From contig CAYPNM010000009.1 of NCBI GenBank assembly GCA_964412105.1, forward strand, positions 29,798 to 93,797: a stretch of DNA of 64,000 bases. Direction: 5' to 3'. Positions 36,142-44,529 of the stretch are shown here, one piece after another (positions within the stretch are counted from its first letter, which is position 1; each line of letters begins with the position of its first letter). The notes under the pieces are model-generated. The model was not told the origin of the DNA. It saw nothing but the letters and a program-made list of their open reading frames with translations, and made no database searches. This DNA comes from JAKAGZ01 sp964412105 (lineage in GTDB: Bacteria; Bacteroidota; Ignavibacteria; Ignavibacteriales; Ignavibacteriaceae). Both the position numbers and the translations under genes were made by a program.

Positions 36142-37296
36142 TTACTTTTCAATATAAACTCTTGGAACGCGTGTATTTATGTTGGTAAGTATCTCGTAAG
36201 GAATTGTTCCTGCCCAGTGTGCAAGTTCTTCACAGGTAATTGAAACTTTGTCATCGCTTCCGAGCAAAATAACTTCGTCGCCATTATACGCGCTATCGTT
36301 ATCTATGTTAACAACAATCTGGTCCATTGAAACATTCCCTATAAGCGGAAACCGTTTGCCACGAATAATCACTTCCGATTTGTTAGAAAGGTTTCTGAAA
36401 TAACCGTCCCCATAGCCCACAGGAATTGTCACGGCCCTTACTGGTTTTTTAGATTGCCAGGTCAAGCCGTAGCCTACCGGATGGCCCGGTTTAATTACTT
36501 TAAAATAAATTACCAGCGACTTCCAGTTCAAACCAGGTTTTACATTCAGCAGTTTTGGAATGTCATCAGAAGGATAAACACCATAAAGCAAAATTCCCGG
36601 TCTTACCATATCAAGATTGGCTTCCGGCATCTGAAGAATTCCCCCTGAATTCGAAATGTGACGCAATGGAAAAGGAAGGGACTTCTTTTCATAAAATGAA
36701 AACACCTCAGAGAATCTCTCAAACTGCAGACGCGTGTGTGATAAATCTTTTGAATCTGCATTTGCAAAATGTGAATAAATCCCTTCAACAATTACATTTT
36801 TACATTTAAGTGAAGCTTCAAGCAATTTCTCAGCACTGTAATAATGAACGCCTATTCTCTCCATACCTGTGTCAATTTTTATATGCACCTTAGCTTTGGT
36901 TTTCATTTCAGTAGCAGTTTCATTTATCTGATTAATCTTTTCAATTGAGGAAGCTGTTATCGTTAAATCATTTTTAATAAATAAAGGGACCTGGTTTCCC
37001 CAGACGCCGCCAAGGACAAGAATTGGTATTTTAATTCCATATTCCCTAAGCAGCATACCCTCTTCTACAACTGCAACCCCCAAATAGTCGGCCTTGAGAT
37101 TCTGCATATGCTGAGCAATTTTTATTAACCCATGACCATAGGCATTAGCCTTTAGAATAGGCATTATTTTGGTGGAACCAATGTGTTTTTTTATCACCTG
37201 GAAGTTTTCTTTTATTTTCGTGAGATTTATTTCAAGTTGTGTTGGTCTTACTACTTCGTCAACGCTTATTACCGGATGATGTACAATTTTTTTCAT
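36142..37296 (-). CDS. alr: Alanine racemase
   Basis: A PLP enzyme that interconverts L- and D-alanine for peptidoglycan, 384 residues. I place the start at 37296 (MKKIVHHPVISVDEVVRPTQ). The in-frame extension of 73 codons upstream is low-quality sequence without family similarity. The PLP lysine is K49 in PILKANAYGHGL. HIKIDTGMERIGV and the catalytic-loop segment TIPVGYGDGYFRNLS follow, with Tyr as the second base. IGNVSMDQIVVNID closes the active site from the partner subunit. Asp/Ser-rich DNDSAYNGDEVILLG is typical. No second alr was seen. Confidence 0.94.
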   Translation of the reverse strand: MKKIVHHPVISVDEVVRPTQLEINLTKIKENFQVIKKHIGSTKIMPILKANAYGHGLIKIAQHMQNLKADYLGVAVVEEGMLLREYGIKIPILVLGGVWGNQVPLFIKNDLTITASSIEKINQINETATEMKTKAKVHIKIDTGMERIGVHYYSAEKLLEASLKCKNVIVEGIYSHFANADSKDLSHTRLQFERFSEVFSFYEKKSLPFPLRHISNSGGILQMPEANLDMVRPGILLYGVYPSDDIPKLLNVKPGLNWKSLVIYFKVIKPGHPVGYGLTWQSKKPVRAVTIPVGYGDGYFRNLSNKSEVIIRGKRFPLIGNVSMDQIVVNIDNDSAYNGDEVILLGSDDKVSITCEELAHWAGTIPYEILTNINTRVPRVYIEK

Positions 37297-37623
37297 GTCA
37301 GTATATTTTGAAAGAGAGATAAGACAAAGATATAAAATAAATTTGATTATTGACCATAAATAACATTTCACAGGTTTTAGATTTTTCATTTTTATAACTA
37401 AGAGTTTATTGTTTTTGAAAAGGAGGGAAAAGAATTCTTTTACAGGCCTTGAAGCAGCTTGAAGTCTTAGTGAACTCTCCCTCAGATATGCATTCTGAAA
37501 ACGGGCAAGAAACAACCTGAAGCGACTACACTATATAAAGAAGGAGGATATAAAATTATTTCTAGGTAAACTGAGTACGCTAAAGCGGAAAACAGCATTT
37601 GCTTTGAAAAGATAATTATATAA

Positions 37624-37657
37624 AAAGCGGGGTACTAATTACATAGTACCCCGCTTT
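37624..37657 (-). terminator. Terminator of the sigma/DUF4252 operon
   Basis: AAAGCGGGGTACTA (37624-37637) pairs perfectly over 14 bp with TAGTACCCCGCTTT (37644-37657) around ATTACA. On the minus strand the stem is followed by Ts and an AT-rich tract. It lies 27 bases past the DUF4252 stop. Confidence 0.9.
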
Positions 37658-37683
37658 GAAACTACACGTATGATTCAATATTC

Positions 37684-38298
37684 TTATTTATTTTCGCTTT
37701 TCTCTTTGTCTTTTTCCTTTTTTTCCTTCATCATTTTATTCATTGCCGGAAAATTGAATTTATCGCCAAGCTTCCCAAGCTGACTCATATTAATATTCCC
37801 AACAATGTTTACAAATGTTGCTTCTGCCGCCTCCTTGTCATTTTTCTTTTTGGAATCTATCGAAGTGACGCAGAGCCCAAGGAAATTTTCATAATCACTA
37901 GAAGGCAATACATAAACATTGGTGTATTCGCCATTTTCTTTTACTTTTACAATTCTTTGCCAGTTCTTGCTCATCAACGATTTGTCAACTGATGCAATCA
38001 AATCCTTAATTTGGTTTTCATTTGCAGCATTTACACCAAAAGAATTGACTCTTATCAGCTTTAATCCGCTTACAACACTTTTAAAGCTTGTATCTTTTTC
38101 ACCCCCCATTTTTGAGAGCATATTTAGCAAATTAGCATCCAAATTTACTTCTTTTACATTATCCCCAGTCATGTATTTTGAAATATTTCCAAAATCAACA
38201 TAACCAGCATATTTCGAATAATCTGTTTTTTCTTGGGGATAAGTATTTGACGCTATAAGCATCAAAAATATTAATAATATTCCTGCTATTTTTTTCAT
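37684..38298 (-). CDS. DUF4252 exported protein
   Basis: A 204-residue protein with a signal peptide (1-21, ending NTYPQ). The body is typical of DUF4252: YVDFGNISKYMTGDNVKEVNLDANLLNMLSKM, then GLKLIRVNSFGVN, and a central WQRIVKVKENGEYTNVYVLPSSD. The C-terminal 25 residues are extremely rich in Lys and Glu. The family usually lies beside ECF sigma/anti-sigma pairs in Bacteroidota, as here, and is probably the output or a signalling partner of the sigma circuit. It is the third gene of the 38818-39342 operon, 11 bases after the previous gene. Confidence 0.88.
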   Translation of the reverse strand: MKKIAGILLIFLMLIASNTYPQEKTDYSKYAGYVDFGNISKYMTGDNVKEVNLDANLLNMLSKMGGEKDTSFKSVVSGLKLIRVNSFGVNAANENQIKDLIASVDKSLMSKNWQRIVKVKENGEYTNVYVLPSSDYENFLGLCVTSIDSKKKNDKEAAEATFVNIVGNINMSQLGKLGDKFNFPAMNKMMKEKKEKDKEKSENK

Positions 38299-38309
38299 TT
38301 TTATTTCTC

Positions 38310-38831
38310 CTATAGATATTTATATACTAATGTTAACCCCTTATTAATGGGTTTATTTACCTTTTCATTAAATATTTTATTTTTAAGTTCATTTTTTGTT
38401 CTGTCAAATATTGAAGCTACTAAAGCAAACGATTCCTTCGCCTGTTGATCTGCAATTCTTAATTCCTGTTCTGTGTATTTTGGCGTGGAATGGTTAGCAT
38501 TGATTATTAAATAACCAGCAATACCACCTATTATCATCAAAACCGCTGCTGCTGAAATAAGCGGCTTTTTGAAGAAGAGATATAAATAATTTAATAGCCA
38601 ATTGTTTATATTACGTTTCTTCATCACAGGAACAATTCCATTGTATTCCTCAAGTGATATCAAGTGAACTTTTTTTGCACTTTCCCTGTACTCAGCCAAT
38701 ATTTTTTTAATTTCAGGATCTCTTCTGGCATCCAGATATATTTTTATGCGGTCTAAAAATCCTGCATCGCCATATGCAACGCAAATAATTCTATCCAGGT
38801 ATTCCTCTGATATTGCCTTAGTTGGTTTCAT
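38310..38831 (-). CDS. Putative membrane anti-sigma factor
   Basis: A 173-residue single-pass protein. The N-terminal cytoplasmic part (1-85) is helical with no zinc-finger cysteine pattern. One TM helix spans about 88-110 (PLISAAAVLMIIGGIAGYLIIN). A periplasmic tail of about 60 residues is helical. It overlaps the sigma gene by 14 bases, a position almost always taken by the cognate anti-sigma factor in such operons. The assignment is by context and topology, not by recognisable motif. Confidence 0.7.
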   Translation of the reverse strand: MKPTKAISEEYLDRIICVAYGDAGFLDRIKIYLDARRDPEIKKILAEYRESAKKVHLISLEEYNGIVPVMKKRNINNWLLNYLYLFFKKPLISAAAVLMIIGGIAGYLIINANHSTPKYTEQELRIADQQAKESFALVASIFDRTKNELKNKIFNEKVNKPINKGLTLVYKYL

Positions 38832-39342
38832 GTCTGTATTCTTTTAGTTCTTCCTGCATTTGTTTCCTTGCTCTCAGCAGATAAACCTTAACACTGTTTA
38901 GGGGCATACTAAGCGTTTCGCTTATCTCCTTATACTTAAAACCTTGTAATTCATAAAGGATAAATACGCTTTTCAGATTTTCTGGAAGATTACTTATTCC
39001 TTGCTTAATCTTATTCTTCAGAAATTCTTTTCTTACCCTTACTTCTGTATCTGTCAATGTATCTGCTTCAAGCATATGTTTTTTATCCTCTATACTTGTT
39101 TCTCTTAAAATTACTCTCTGGTTCCTTCTTAAATAATCAATACAAAGATTATGAGTTGTTTTAATTATCCAGGATTTGGCCGCTTTCAGGTTAAAATTGT
39201 CAATGTTCTTCCATATTCTTATAAACACTTCCTGCGTAACATCATCTGCATCCATCCTGTTTTTCATCATGTAAAGAGCATAGTCATAAATGTTGTTTTT
39301 ATAGTGTTTTATCAGTATTTCGTATTTTAATGATGCAAGCAT
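38818..39342 (-). CDS. ECF-family RNA polymerase sigma factor (second)
   Basis: A 174-residue alternative sigma factor. Region 2 reads IYDYALYMMKNRMDADDVTQEVFIRIWKNIDNFNLKAAKSWIIKTTHNLCIDYLRR (about 18-73). Region 4 reads LPENLKSVFILYELQGFKYKEISETLSMPLNSVKVYLLRARKQMQEEL (about 118-165). First gene of a sigma / anti-sigma / DUF4252 operon. It starts ATG at 39342. A candidate ECF -10 element ends only 12 bases upstream, so the mRNA leader would be very short. Autoregulation is likely (see 39354-39379). Confidence 0.93.
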   Translation of the reverse strand: MLASLKYEILIKHYKNNIYDYALYMMKNRMDADDVTQEVFIRIWKNIDNFNLKAAKSWIIKTTHNLCIDYLRRNQRVILRETSIEDKKHMLEADTLTDTEVRVRKEFLKNKIKQGISNLPENLKSVFILYELQGFKYKEISETLSMPLNSVKVYLLRARKQMQEELKEYRHETN

Positions 39343-39353
39343 CTTTTGTTATA

Positions 39354-39379
39354 TAGACGAAATCATTAAATGAATTGTT
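39354..39379 (-). promoter_or_regulatory. Candidate ECF-type promoter of the second sigma operon
   Basis: On the minus strand AAC (39379-39377) and CGTCTA (39359-39354) are separated by 17 bases. The match to the other sigma promoter (AAC-N17-AGTCTA, 14018-14043) is in both core elements and spacing. The transcript would begin a few bases before the ATG. Confidence 0.6.
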
Positions 39380-39395
39380 ACAAGCTAGTTAGAAT

Positions 39396-39416
39396 ATATT
39401 CTGACGTTCAGAATAT
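39396..39416. promoter_or_regulatory. Perfect 9-bp dyad upstream of the second sigma operon
   Basis: ATATTCTGA (39396-39404) and TCAGAATAT (39408-39416) flank CGT. It lies 16 bases upstream of the ECF -35 element and also 175 bases before the divergent carbonic anhydrase gene. It has the form of an operator for a dimeric regulator. No regulator can be named. Confidence 0.5.
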
Positions 39417-39591
39417 GTTAATTTATACTAAAAATTAAGTAATTTAACATCGGCGGTTGTTTTTTCGGTTAAATGGATAATCCGCAAAATGATATATAGC
39501 ATAAGCAAGAATATTGAGTTGATAAATCTGCCAGATTTGGAAATAATTAGCTATCTTTCATAAACTAAGTTGCCACAAAAATACGAGAAAA

Positions 39592-40134
39592 ATGAACAGA
39601 TTAATTGCAGTCGGACAATATTCCGATATCCCTGAAGCCTATAGGAAAACTCCGGTCGGAAAATTAGTAGAATATCATAATCTGAACCGAAAATTTGACA
39701 ATTACACATCCGCTGAACTTTTAGTGGGAATGTGCATGGATAACAGAAAGCACCTTCATATCCCAGATAATTTTTCATTTATTATACGTACAGGAGGTGC
39801 CAACCTACGTTATAGTGAATTTAAGGTTTCGTATGCAATTGCAGTGGGCGGAGTTAAAGCACTTGCTCTGATTGGACACAACAAATGCGGAATGGTTAAT
39901 CTTGTTGCCCGAAAAGAATTGTTTATCGATAACCTTATCAAATCTGCGGGCTGGGAAAAAGAAAGGGCCGAAGAACATTTTAACCAGTTTGCTCCAATGT
40001 TTGAAATCGGGAATGAAATCGATTTTGTCCTAAGTGAGGTAATCAGGTTAAGATTAAAATATCCAAAAATTATTATAGCTCCCCTATTATATAAAGTTGA
40101 GGATAATTTACTTTATTTTATAAAGGATAATTAG
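39592..40134 (+). CDS. Beta-class carbonic anhydrase
   Basis: A zinc enzyme that interconverts CO2 and bicarbonate, 180 residues. Zinc ligands C48 (CMDNR, with D50 and R52 as the catalytic dyad), H96 and C99 (GHNKCGM) are present in the expected spacing. FSFIIRTGGANLR (61-73) follows the first ligand as usual. It is slightly shorter than common beta enzymes and lacks part of the N-terminal helix, but the active site is intact. It is divergent from the sigma operon. Confidence 0.9.
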   Translation: MNRLIAVGQYSDIPEAYRKTPVGKLVEYHNLNRKFDNYTSAELLVGMCMDNRKHLHIPDNFSFIIRTGGANLRYSEFKVSYAIAVGGVKALALIGHNKCGMVNLVARKELFIDNLIKSAGWEKERAEEHFNQFAPMFEIGNEIDFVLSEVIRLRLKYPKIIIAPLLYKVEDNLLYFIKDN

Positions 40135-40291
40135 TGAAAATAATTTTTGAGAAGCGGCTCTATGAAAGAATTTAATCTTGAAAATTATTTTTTAGCTGCG
40201 TCATCCTTATAAACAAAAGATTATGGTTCAGATTTCCTTTCTATACTTTCATAAATATTTTCAATCATAAAACAAATATTGGAATTCGGTA

Positions 40292-40678
40292 ATGAAAAAC
40301 AGATTAAATATTTCATCTGGAGCAAAGTGGGAAGATTTAGTCGGCTACTCAAGGTCAGTTAGGATAGGAAATATAATTGAAGTATCTGGCACTGCACCTG
40401 TTGGGAAAGGAAAAACTTTATATCCCGGCAATGCTTATGAACAGGCAAAAGCCTGCATAAAAATTATTGAAAAATCATTACACCAGGCAGGCGCCAATTT
40501 AAATGATATAATCCGTACACGAATGTTTGTAACTGACATTTCAAGGTGGGAAGAATATGGGAGGGCACACAAAGAATTTTTCGGAAGTATAAAGCCTGCC
40601 ACCTCCATGGTTGAAGTTAAATCACTTATTTCTCCGGATATGTTAATTGAGATTGAAGCTACGGCAGTAATTGAATGA
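40292..40678 (+). CDS. RidA-family protein
   Basis: A 128-residue protein of the YjgF/YER057c/UK114 family. RidA proper hydrolyses reactive enamine/imine intermediates such as 2-aminoacrylate. Seen here: GYSRSVRIGNIIEVSGTAPVGK, YEQAKACIKIIEKSLHQAGANLNDIIRTRMFVTDIS (the conserved Arg near 90) and PATSMVEVKSLISPDMLIEIEATA. It resembles Rid2/Rid3-type members more than archetypal RidA because the end reads EIEATAVIE. It precedes a VOC gene; spacing (94 bases) suggests separate or loose co-transcription. Confidence 0.88.
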   Translation: MKNRLNISSGAKWEDLVGYSRSVRIGNIIEVSGTAPVGKGKTLYPGNAYEQAKACIKIIEKSLHQAGANLNDIIRTRMFVTDISRWEEYGRAHKEFFGSIKPATSMVEVKSLISPDMLIEIEATAVIE

Positions 40679-40772
40679 GGGAAGTATTAATATTATCAGT
40701 TAACAAATTTATTTTATTATATTATATATCGTTTCCAGAAATTTATATTTATTAAATTAATTCTCTATCAAC

Positions 40773-41264
40773 ATGAGCTACAAAATTTCTCCCGAATCGA
40801 CAATCGGTCATGTTCATCTTACAGTCAAAAACCTTGAAAAATCACTGGCTTTTTATCACGATCTACTAGGATTTGAAATTACGACCTGGTTTGGAGATTC
40901 CGCAGTTTTCCTTTCGGCTGGTGGCTATCATCATCATATAGGTCTGAATACCTGGTATGATGAAAAGTCAACCAAAATCCCGAGAGGCGAGATCGGCTTA
41001 TACCATTTTGCTATTCTTTTTCCTACAAGAAAGGATCTTGCACGTGCTTTTAAAAATTTGTGGGAAGCAAAATATCCTATACAGGGTGCTTCCGATAATG
41101 GTGTTTCTGAATCAATTTATATTACCGATCCTGACGGTAATGGTGTGGAGCTTTATGTAGATAGACCGAGTTACGATTGGCCAAGAGATGAATATGGAGA
41201 CCTGGAAATGGTTACCAAGCATCTTGACCTTCCTGCATTATTGAATGAATTAGAATCTGATTAA
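40773..41264 (+). CDS. VOC-family (glyoxalase/dioxygenase fold) protein
   Basis: A 163-residue metal-binding VOC protein. Its two beta-alpha-beta-beta-beta modules carry the ligands H15 (IGHVHLTVKN), H78 (GLYHFAIL) and E126 (NGVELYVDRP), the pattern of one-metal enzymes. YHHHIGLNTWYDEKSTKIPRGEIGL is close to CatE-like catechol 2,3-dioxygenases. DPDGNGVELYVDRP is typical. The substrate is unknown; an extradiol dioxygenase or a lyase is possible. It precedes the MarR-GNAT gene on the same strand by 87 bases. Confidence 0.88.
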   Translation: MSYKISPESTIGHVHLTVKNLEKSLAFYHDLLGFEITTWFGDSAVFLSAGGYHHHIGLNTWYDEKSTKIPRGEIGLYHFAILFPTRKDLARAFKNLWEAKYPIQGASDNGVSESIYITDPDGNGVELYVDRPSYDWPRDEYGDLEMVTKHLDLPALLNELESD

Positions 41265-41351
41265 AAGTTTGACTGTTTAGGAAAGAGGTTTTTTAATATA
41301 TTGTATAAGTACTTATATAATTACTTACTTAACTTTCAATAATATGCTAAA

Positions 41352-42299
41352 ATGAGCATAATCAAGAAATTAGGGGAATCTGGAATTACATTTCGCCTGA
41401 AAAGGATTAACGACAAGCTAGCTCAGGATATTTTAGTAAGATTCAGAGAGTACGGTTTAGAGATGGAACCTTCCGGACTACCAATTCTGTATTTAATAAG
41501 GGAGAAAAAAAACTGTTCCGTTCAGGACATCTCTTTAGCGCTTGGAATTTCACACCCTGCCGCTGTTCAATTTGTACAGAATCTGGAAAAAAGGGGGCTT
41601 ATCAAAACATCAATGGATCAATCAGACAGAAGGAAAAAACTAATTGACTTGACGAATAAAGGGTATGATATAATCGGGAAAATTTTGCCCCTTCAAAATG
41701 ATATTGAAGCTGCATTCCAAAGACTCAACGAGGAAATCGATCTGGACCTTTTGGCAGCACTTGATAAAATTGAGGAGGCTCTTTCAAGGAAAACTTTTTA
41801 TAATAGACTACAAGCTTCATATAAAGAAAAAGCCATTAAACAAGTGGAAATACTTTCCTACAATAATACACTAAACAATTTTTTTAAAGATTTAAATTAT
41901 GAATGGCTTGAAAAATATTTTGAAGTTGAAGAGATTGACAAAAAGATATTAAACAATCCCGAAAGGGAAATAATAAAACAAGGAGGAGAAATATTTTTTG
42001 CTCGAATCAATGGTGAAATTATAGGGACGTGTGCAGCAATTAAGATTGACAAAAATACATATGAACTGGCAAAAATGGCCGTTACAAAAAATGCTCGCGG
42101 TAAACAGGCCGGTAAGAAGCTGGCTCTTGCTGTAATTGGTTTTGCCTGGTCAAAAAAGGCTAAATATGTGACATTGCTGACCAGTAACAAATTGGTTGAA
42201 GCCGTAAATTTATACAAAAGTCTTGGTTTTGAAACTATACCATACAAAGATGAACATCTTTACAAAAGACAGGTTTTTAAGATGGTATTGGAGTTATAA
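41352..42299 (+). CDS. MarR-type regulator fused to a GNAT acetyltransferase
   Basis: A 315-residue two-domain protein. The N-terminal 150 residues form a winged-helix MarR domain: DILVRFREYGLEMEPSGLPILYL, then CSVQDISLALGISHPAAVQFVQNLEKRGLIKTSMDQSDRRKKLIDLT (HTH and wing). The C-terminal part (about 165-315) is a GNAT domain with FFARINGEIIGTCAAIKI, KMAVTKNARGKQAGKKLALAVIGFAW (the acetyl-CoA loop RGKQAG) and AVNLYKSLGFETIPY. Such fusions are known in several phyla. It may couple DNA binding to acetylation of a small molecule or protein; target unknown. Confidence 0.92.
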   Translation: MSIIKKLGESGITFRLKRINDKLAQDILVRFREYGLEMEPSGLPILYLIREKKNCSVQDISLALGISHPAAVQFVQNLEKRGLIKTSMDQSDRRKKLIDLTNKGYDIIGKILPLQNDIEAAFQRLNEEIDLDLLAALDKIEEALSRKTFYNRLQASYKEKAIKQVEILSYNNTLNNFFKDLNYEWLEKYFEVEEIDKKILNNPEREIIKQGGEIFFARINGEIIGTCAAIKIDKNTYELAKMAVTKNARGKQAGKKLALAVIGFAWSKKAKYVTLLTSNKLVEAVNLYKSLGFETIPYKDEHLYKRQVFKMVLEL

Positions 42300-42348
42300 A
42301 AAGATGTAACGGTCTTATTGTTTTTTCCTTAAATTATTCCGGGTAGTT

Positions 42349-43452
42349 ATGGAAAAAAGAAATTTATATATCTTGTTCCTGTTTATAATTCCTTTGTTAT
42401 TTGTTTCCTGTTCTGACAATAACCCGATTGGCATCGACTATTCTTCCCCCTGGATTACATCAAGTCCTGAAGCTCAGGATGTTGACAGCAATTATCTTAA
42501 CAGCCTGGTATCTCAAATAAACAATAATGTTTTTGGTTATATTCAAAGTGTTATAGTAGCAAGGAATAATAAATTAATATTTGAAAAATATTTTCACGGG
42601 TATTCCAGAGAAACTTTGCATCGTGTTTATTCTGTAACAAAGAGTTTTTCTTCAGCTATGATTGGCATTGCAATCCAGCAGGGCATAATATCAGGAATAA
42701 ATGAAAAACTTCTTAATTATTTTAAAAACTATAGCATTAAAGACTTAGATACTTTAAAATTATCCATAACCTTGAGAGATGTTCTTACTATGTCTGCTGG
42801 GTTTCAATGGAATGAATTATCAATTCCATACTCTGATCCGAACAATGATTTTAATAGACTTTTTTCAAGCACTGATGCTGTAAAATTTGTACTTGATAAA
42901 ACTATACAAGACTATCCGGGTACAAAGTTCCGGTATAGCACTGGTCTACCCTTATTGTTTTCATATATAATTCAAAAAGAAACTGGTGAATCCGCTGAAA
43001 CCTATGCAATTGAAAATATATTCAATAAAATTGGTATTAAAAATTATACCTGGAACGATGCACCAGGGGGTATTACAAATACAGGATCAGGATTGTCTTT
43101 AAGACCTATTGATATGGCTTTGTTTGGACAACTTTACTTAAACCACGGATATTGGAACAACCAGCAAATTATTTCAGCTGATTGGATTAATCTTTCTACA
43201 GCAGCAGCAATTTCTATTAATAGTAACTTGGAATATGGCTTCTATTGGTGGCGATATTCAGACTCAAATCCAGTCGTAAATACATTGCCGAGTAATGATA
43301 TTTACTTTGCTCTGGGGTACAGTGACCAGATTATTTGGATTATCCCTCAGTACAAAATGGTGGTTGTAGTCACAGCGAATAACGCAGAAAACTACTTCCA
43401 GACTGACAATATCTTAAAAGATTATATTTTACCCTCCATTACTAACAAATAA
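42349..43452 (+). CDS. Exported serine hydrolase, beta-lactamase/esterase family
   Basis: A 367-residue serine beta-lactamase-related hydrolase, probably a lipoprotein: the signal ends FVSC (Cys21). The catalytic S-x-x-K is S95-V-T-K98 in RVYSVTKSFSSAMIG. The YxN-type motif is FRYSTGLPLLFSYI. The third motif resembles the family's ALGYSDQIIWIIPQ in place of HTG. Family members include class C-like esterases, D-aminopeptidases and penicillin-binding-protein-like hydrolases. The deviation from Y-x-N and K-T-G suggests esterase or amidase activity rather than beta-lactam resistance. It stands alone between the MarR-GNAT and nudC genes. Confidence 0.88.
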   Translation: MEKRNLYILFLFIIPLLFVSCSDNNPIGIDYSSPWITSSPEAQDVDSNYLNSLVSQINNNVFGYIQSVIVARNNKLIFEKYFHGYSRETLHRVYSVTKSFSSAMIGIAIQQGIISGINEKLLNYFKNYSIKDLDTLKLSITLRDVLTMSAGFQWNELSIPYSDPNNDFNRLFSSTDAVKFVLDKTIQDYPGTKFRYSTGLPLLFSYIIQKETGESAETYAIENIFNKIGIKNYTWNDAPGGITNTGSGLSLRPIDMALFGQLYLNHGYWNNQQIISADWINLSTAAAISINSNLEYGFYWWRYSDSNPVVNTLPSNDIYFALGYSDQIIWIIPQYKMVVVVTANNAENYFQTDNILKDYILPSITNK

Positions 43453-43524
43453 TTAGCGCTATTTTTTCTGATTATTCATTATCTTTTAGCCAATATCTTT
43501 TGTAACTCTTTAAACAAATATTTG

Positions 43525-44493
43525 ATGAACAATAAGAATAATTCTTCAGGGAATTTTTTTACATCCGAAAACCTAAATCGTCTTTCTAATAAGAGAAATG
43601 ATGAAAAATGGATAAGTATACAATTAGAAAGCCCTGACACTTTGTTTATTCCCCTGTGGGAGGGAAAAAATCTTATTAATGTTTCAAACGAACCCGACAT
43701 AGTTTCTCTCAAAAAAGAGGAATTAAAAAAAATTTTTCTGAAAGAACTTTCATTTACCCTGTTGGGCGAATTAAACGGCAAAATCTATTTTTCAGTTTCA
43801 TTGGATGACTATAATATTGACATAGAAAAAGAGTTTAGCTCATTTGGACTTTTTGCAACACTAAGAAGATATGCCGCTCTCTTGAATAAGGATTTAGCCT
43901 CACTTTTAGCTTATTCAAATGCCTTAAGCAACTGGCAGAAACGTCATCACTTCTGTGGAATCTGCGGTAGTAAAACTTTGCTGGTCCTTGGTGGTCATCG
44001 CATAGATTGCTCCAACCCGAATTGTAACCATCAAATTTTTCCAAGAACTGATCCTGCAATTATTACCATAATATATAAAGATAATAAATGCTTGCTTGTT
44101 CGTCAGCCGCACTGGCAACCGGCACAATTTGCGCTTGTTGCTGGATTCGTGGAACCTGGCGAAAGTCTTGAGTCTGCAGTCGAAAGAGAGGTTTATGAAG
44201 AAACCGGTATTCAGATAACTGAAATAGAATATTTTTCATCACAGCCGTGGCCTTTTCCAGGCTCGATTATGCTGGGATTCTCGGCAAAAGCAGTAACAGA
44301 AAAAATAACTCTTCATGATAAAGAGCTTGAAGACGCAAAATGGATGACGCGCAAAGATATTGTTGAAGGATTGAGAAATAAGACGTTAAAAAATCCAACG
44401 AATTTTTCAATTGCTTTCAGATTATTGGAAAGTTGGTTTAATCTGGAAAGCGATGAAAAACTGTCAGAAATTATTTCCCGCTTAAATAACTAA
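43525..44493 (+). CDS. nudC: NAD(+) diphosphatase / RNA NAD-decapping enzyme NudC
   Basis: A Nudix hydrolase that splits NAD(H) to NMN(H) and AMP and removes NAD caps from RNA. It has 322 residues from ATG 43525 (a TTG one codon earlier is less likely). The N-terminal domain is followed by the Cys4 zinc ribbon HFCGICGSKTLLVLGGHRIDC...NPNC (about 147-173), then PRTDPAIITIIYKDNKCLLVRQ. The Nudix box GFVEPGESLESAVEREVYEETGI (about 209-231) is complete. SQPWPFPGSIMLGF, the NudC-specific SQPWPFPxS motif, is present and secures the call. Confidence 0.95.
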   Translation: MNNKNNSSGNFFTSENLNRLSNKRNDEKWISIQLESPDTLFIPLWEGKNLINVSNEPDIVSLKKEELKKIFLKELSFTLLGELNGKIYFSVSLDDYNIDIEKEFSSFGLFATLRRYAALLNKDLASLLAYSNALSNWQKRHHFCGICGSKTLLVLGGHRIDCSNPNCNHQIFPRTDPAIITIIYKDNKCLLVRQPHWQPAQFALVAGFVEPGESLESAVEREVYEETGIQITEIEYFSSQPWPFPGSIMLGFSAKAVTEKITLHDKELEDAKWMTRKDIVEGLRNKTLKNPTNFSIAFRLLESWFNLESDEKLSEIISRLNN

Positions 44494-44529
44494 GCTTTTT
44501 TTAATAATAACTTAACGATAGAGGATAAC

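Noticed and set aside
42349..43452. Reading the serine hydrolase as a beta-lactamase resistance gene tied to the BlaI/M56 locus
   Set aside because: It lies 4.5 kb away on the other strand, lacks the operator and lacks the canonical KTG/HTG motif.
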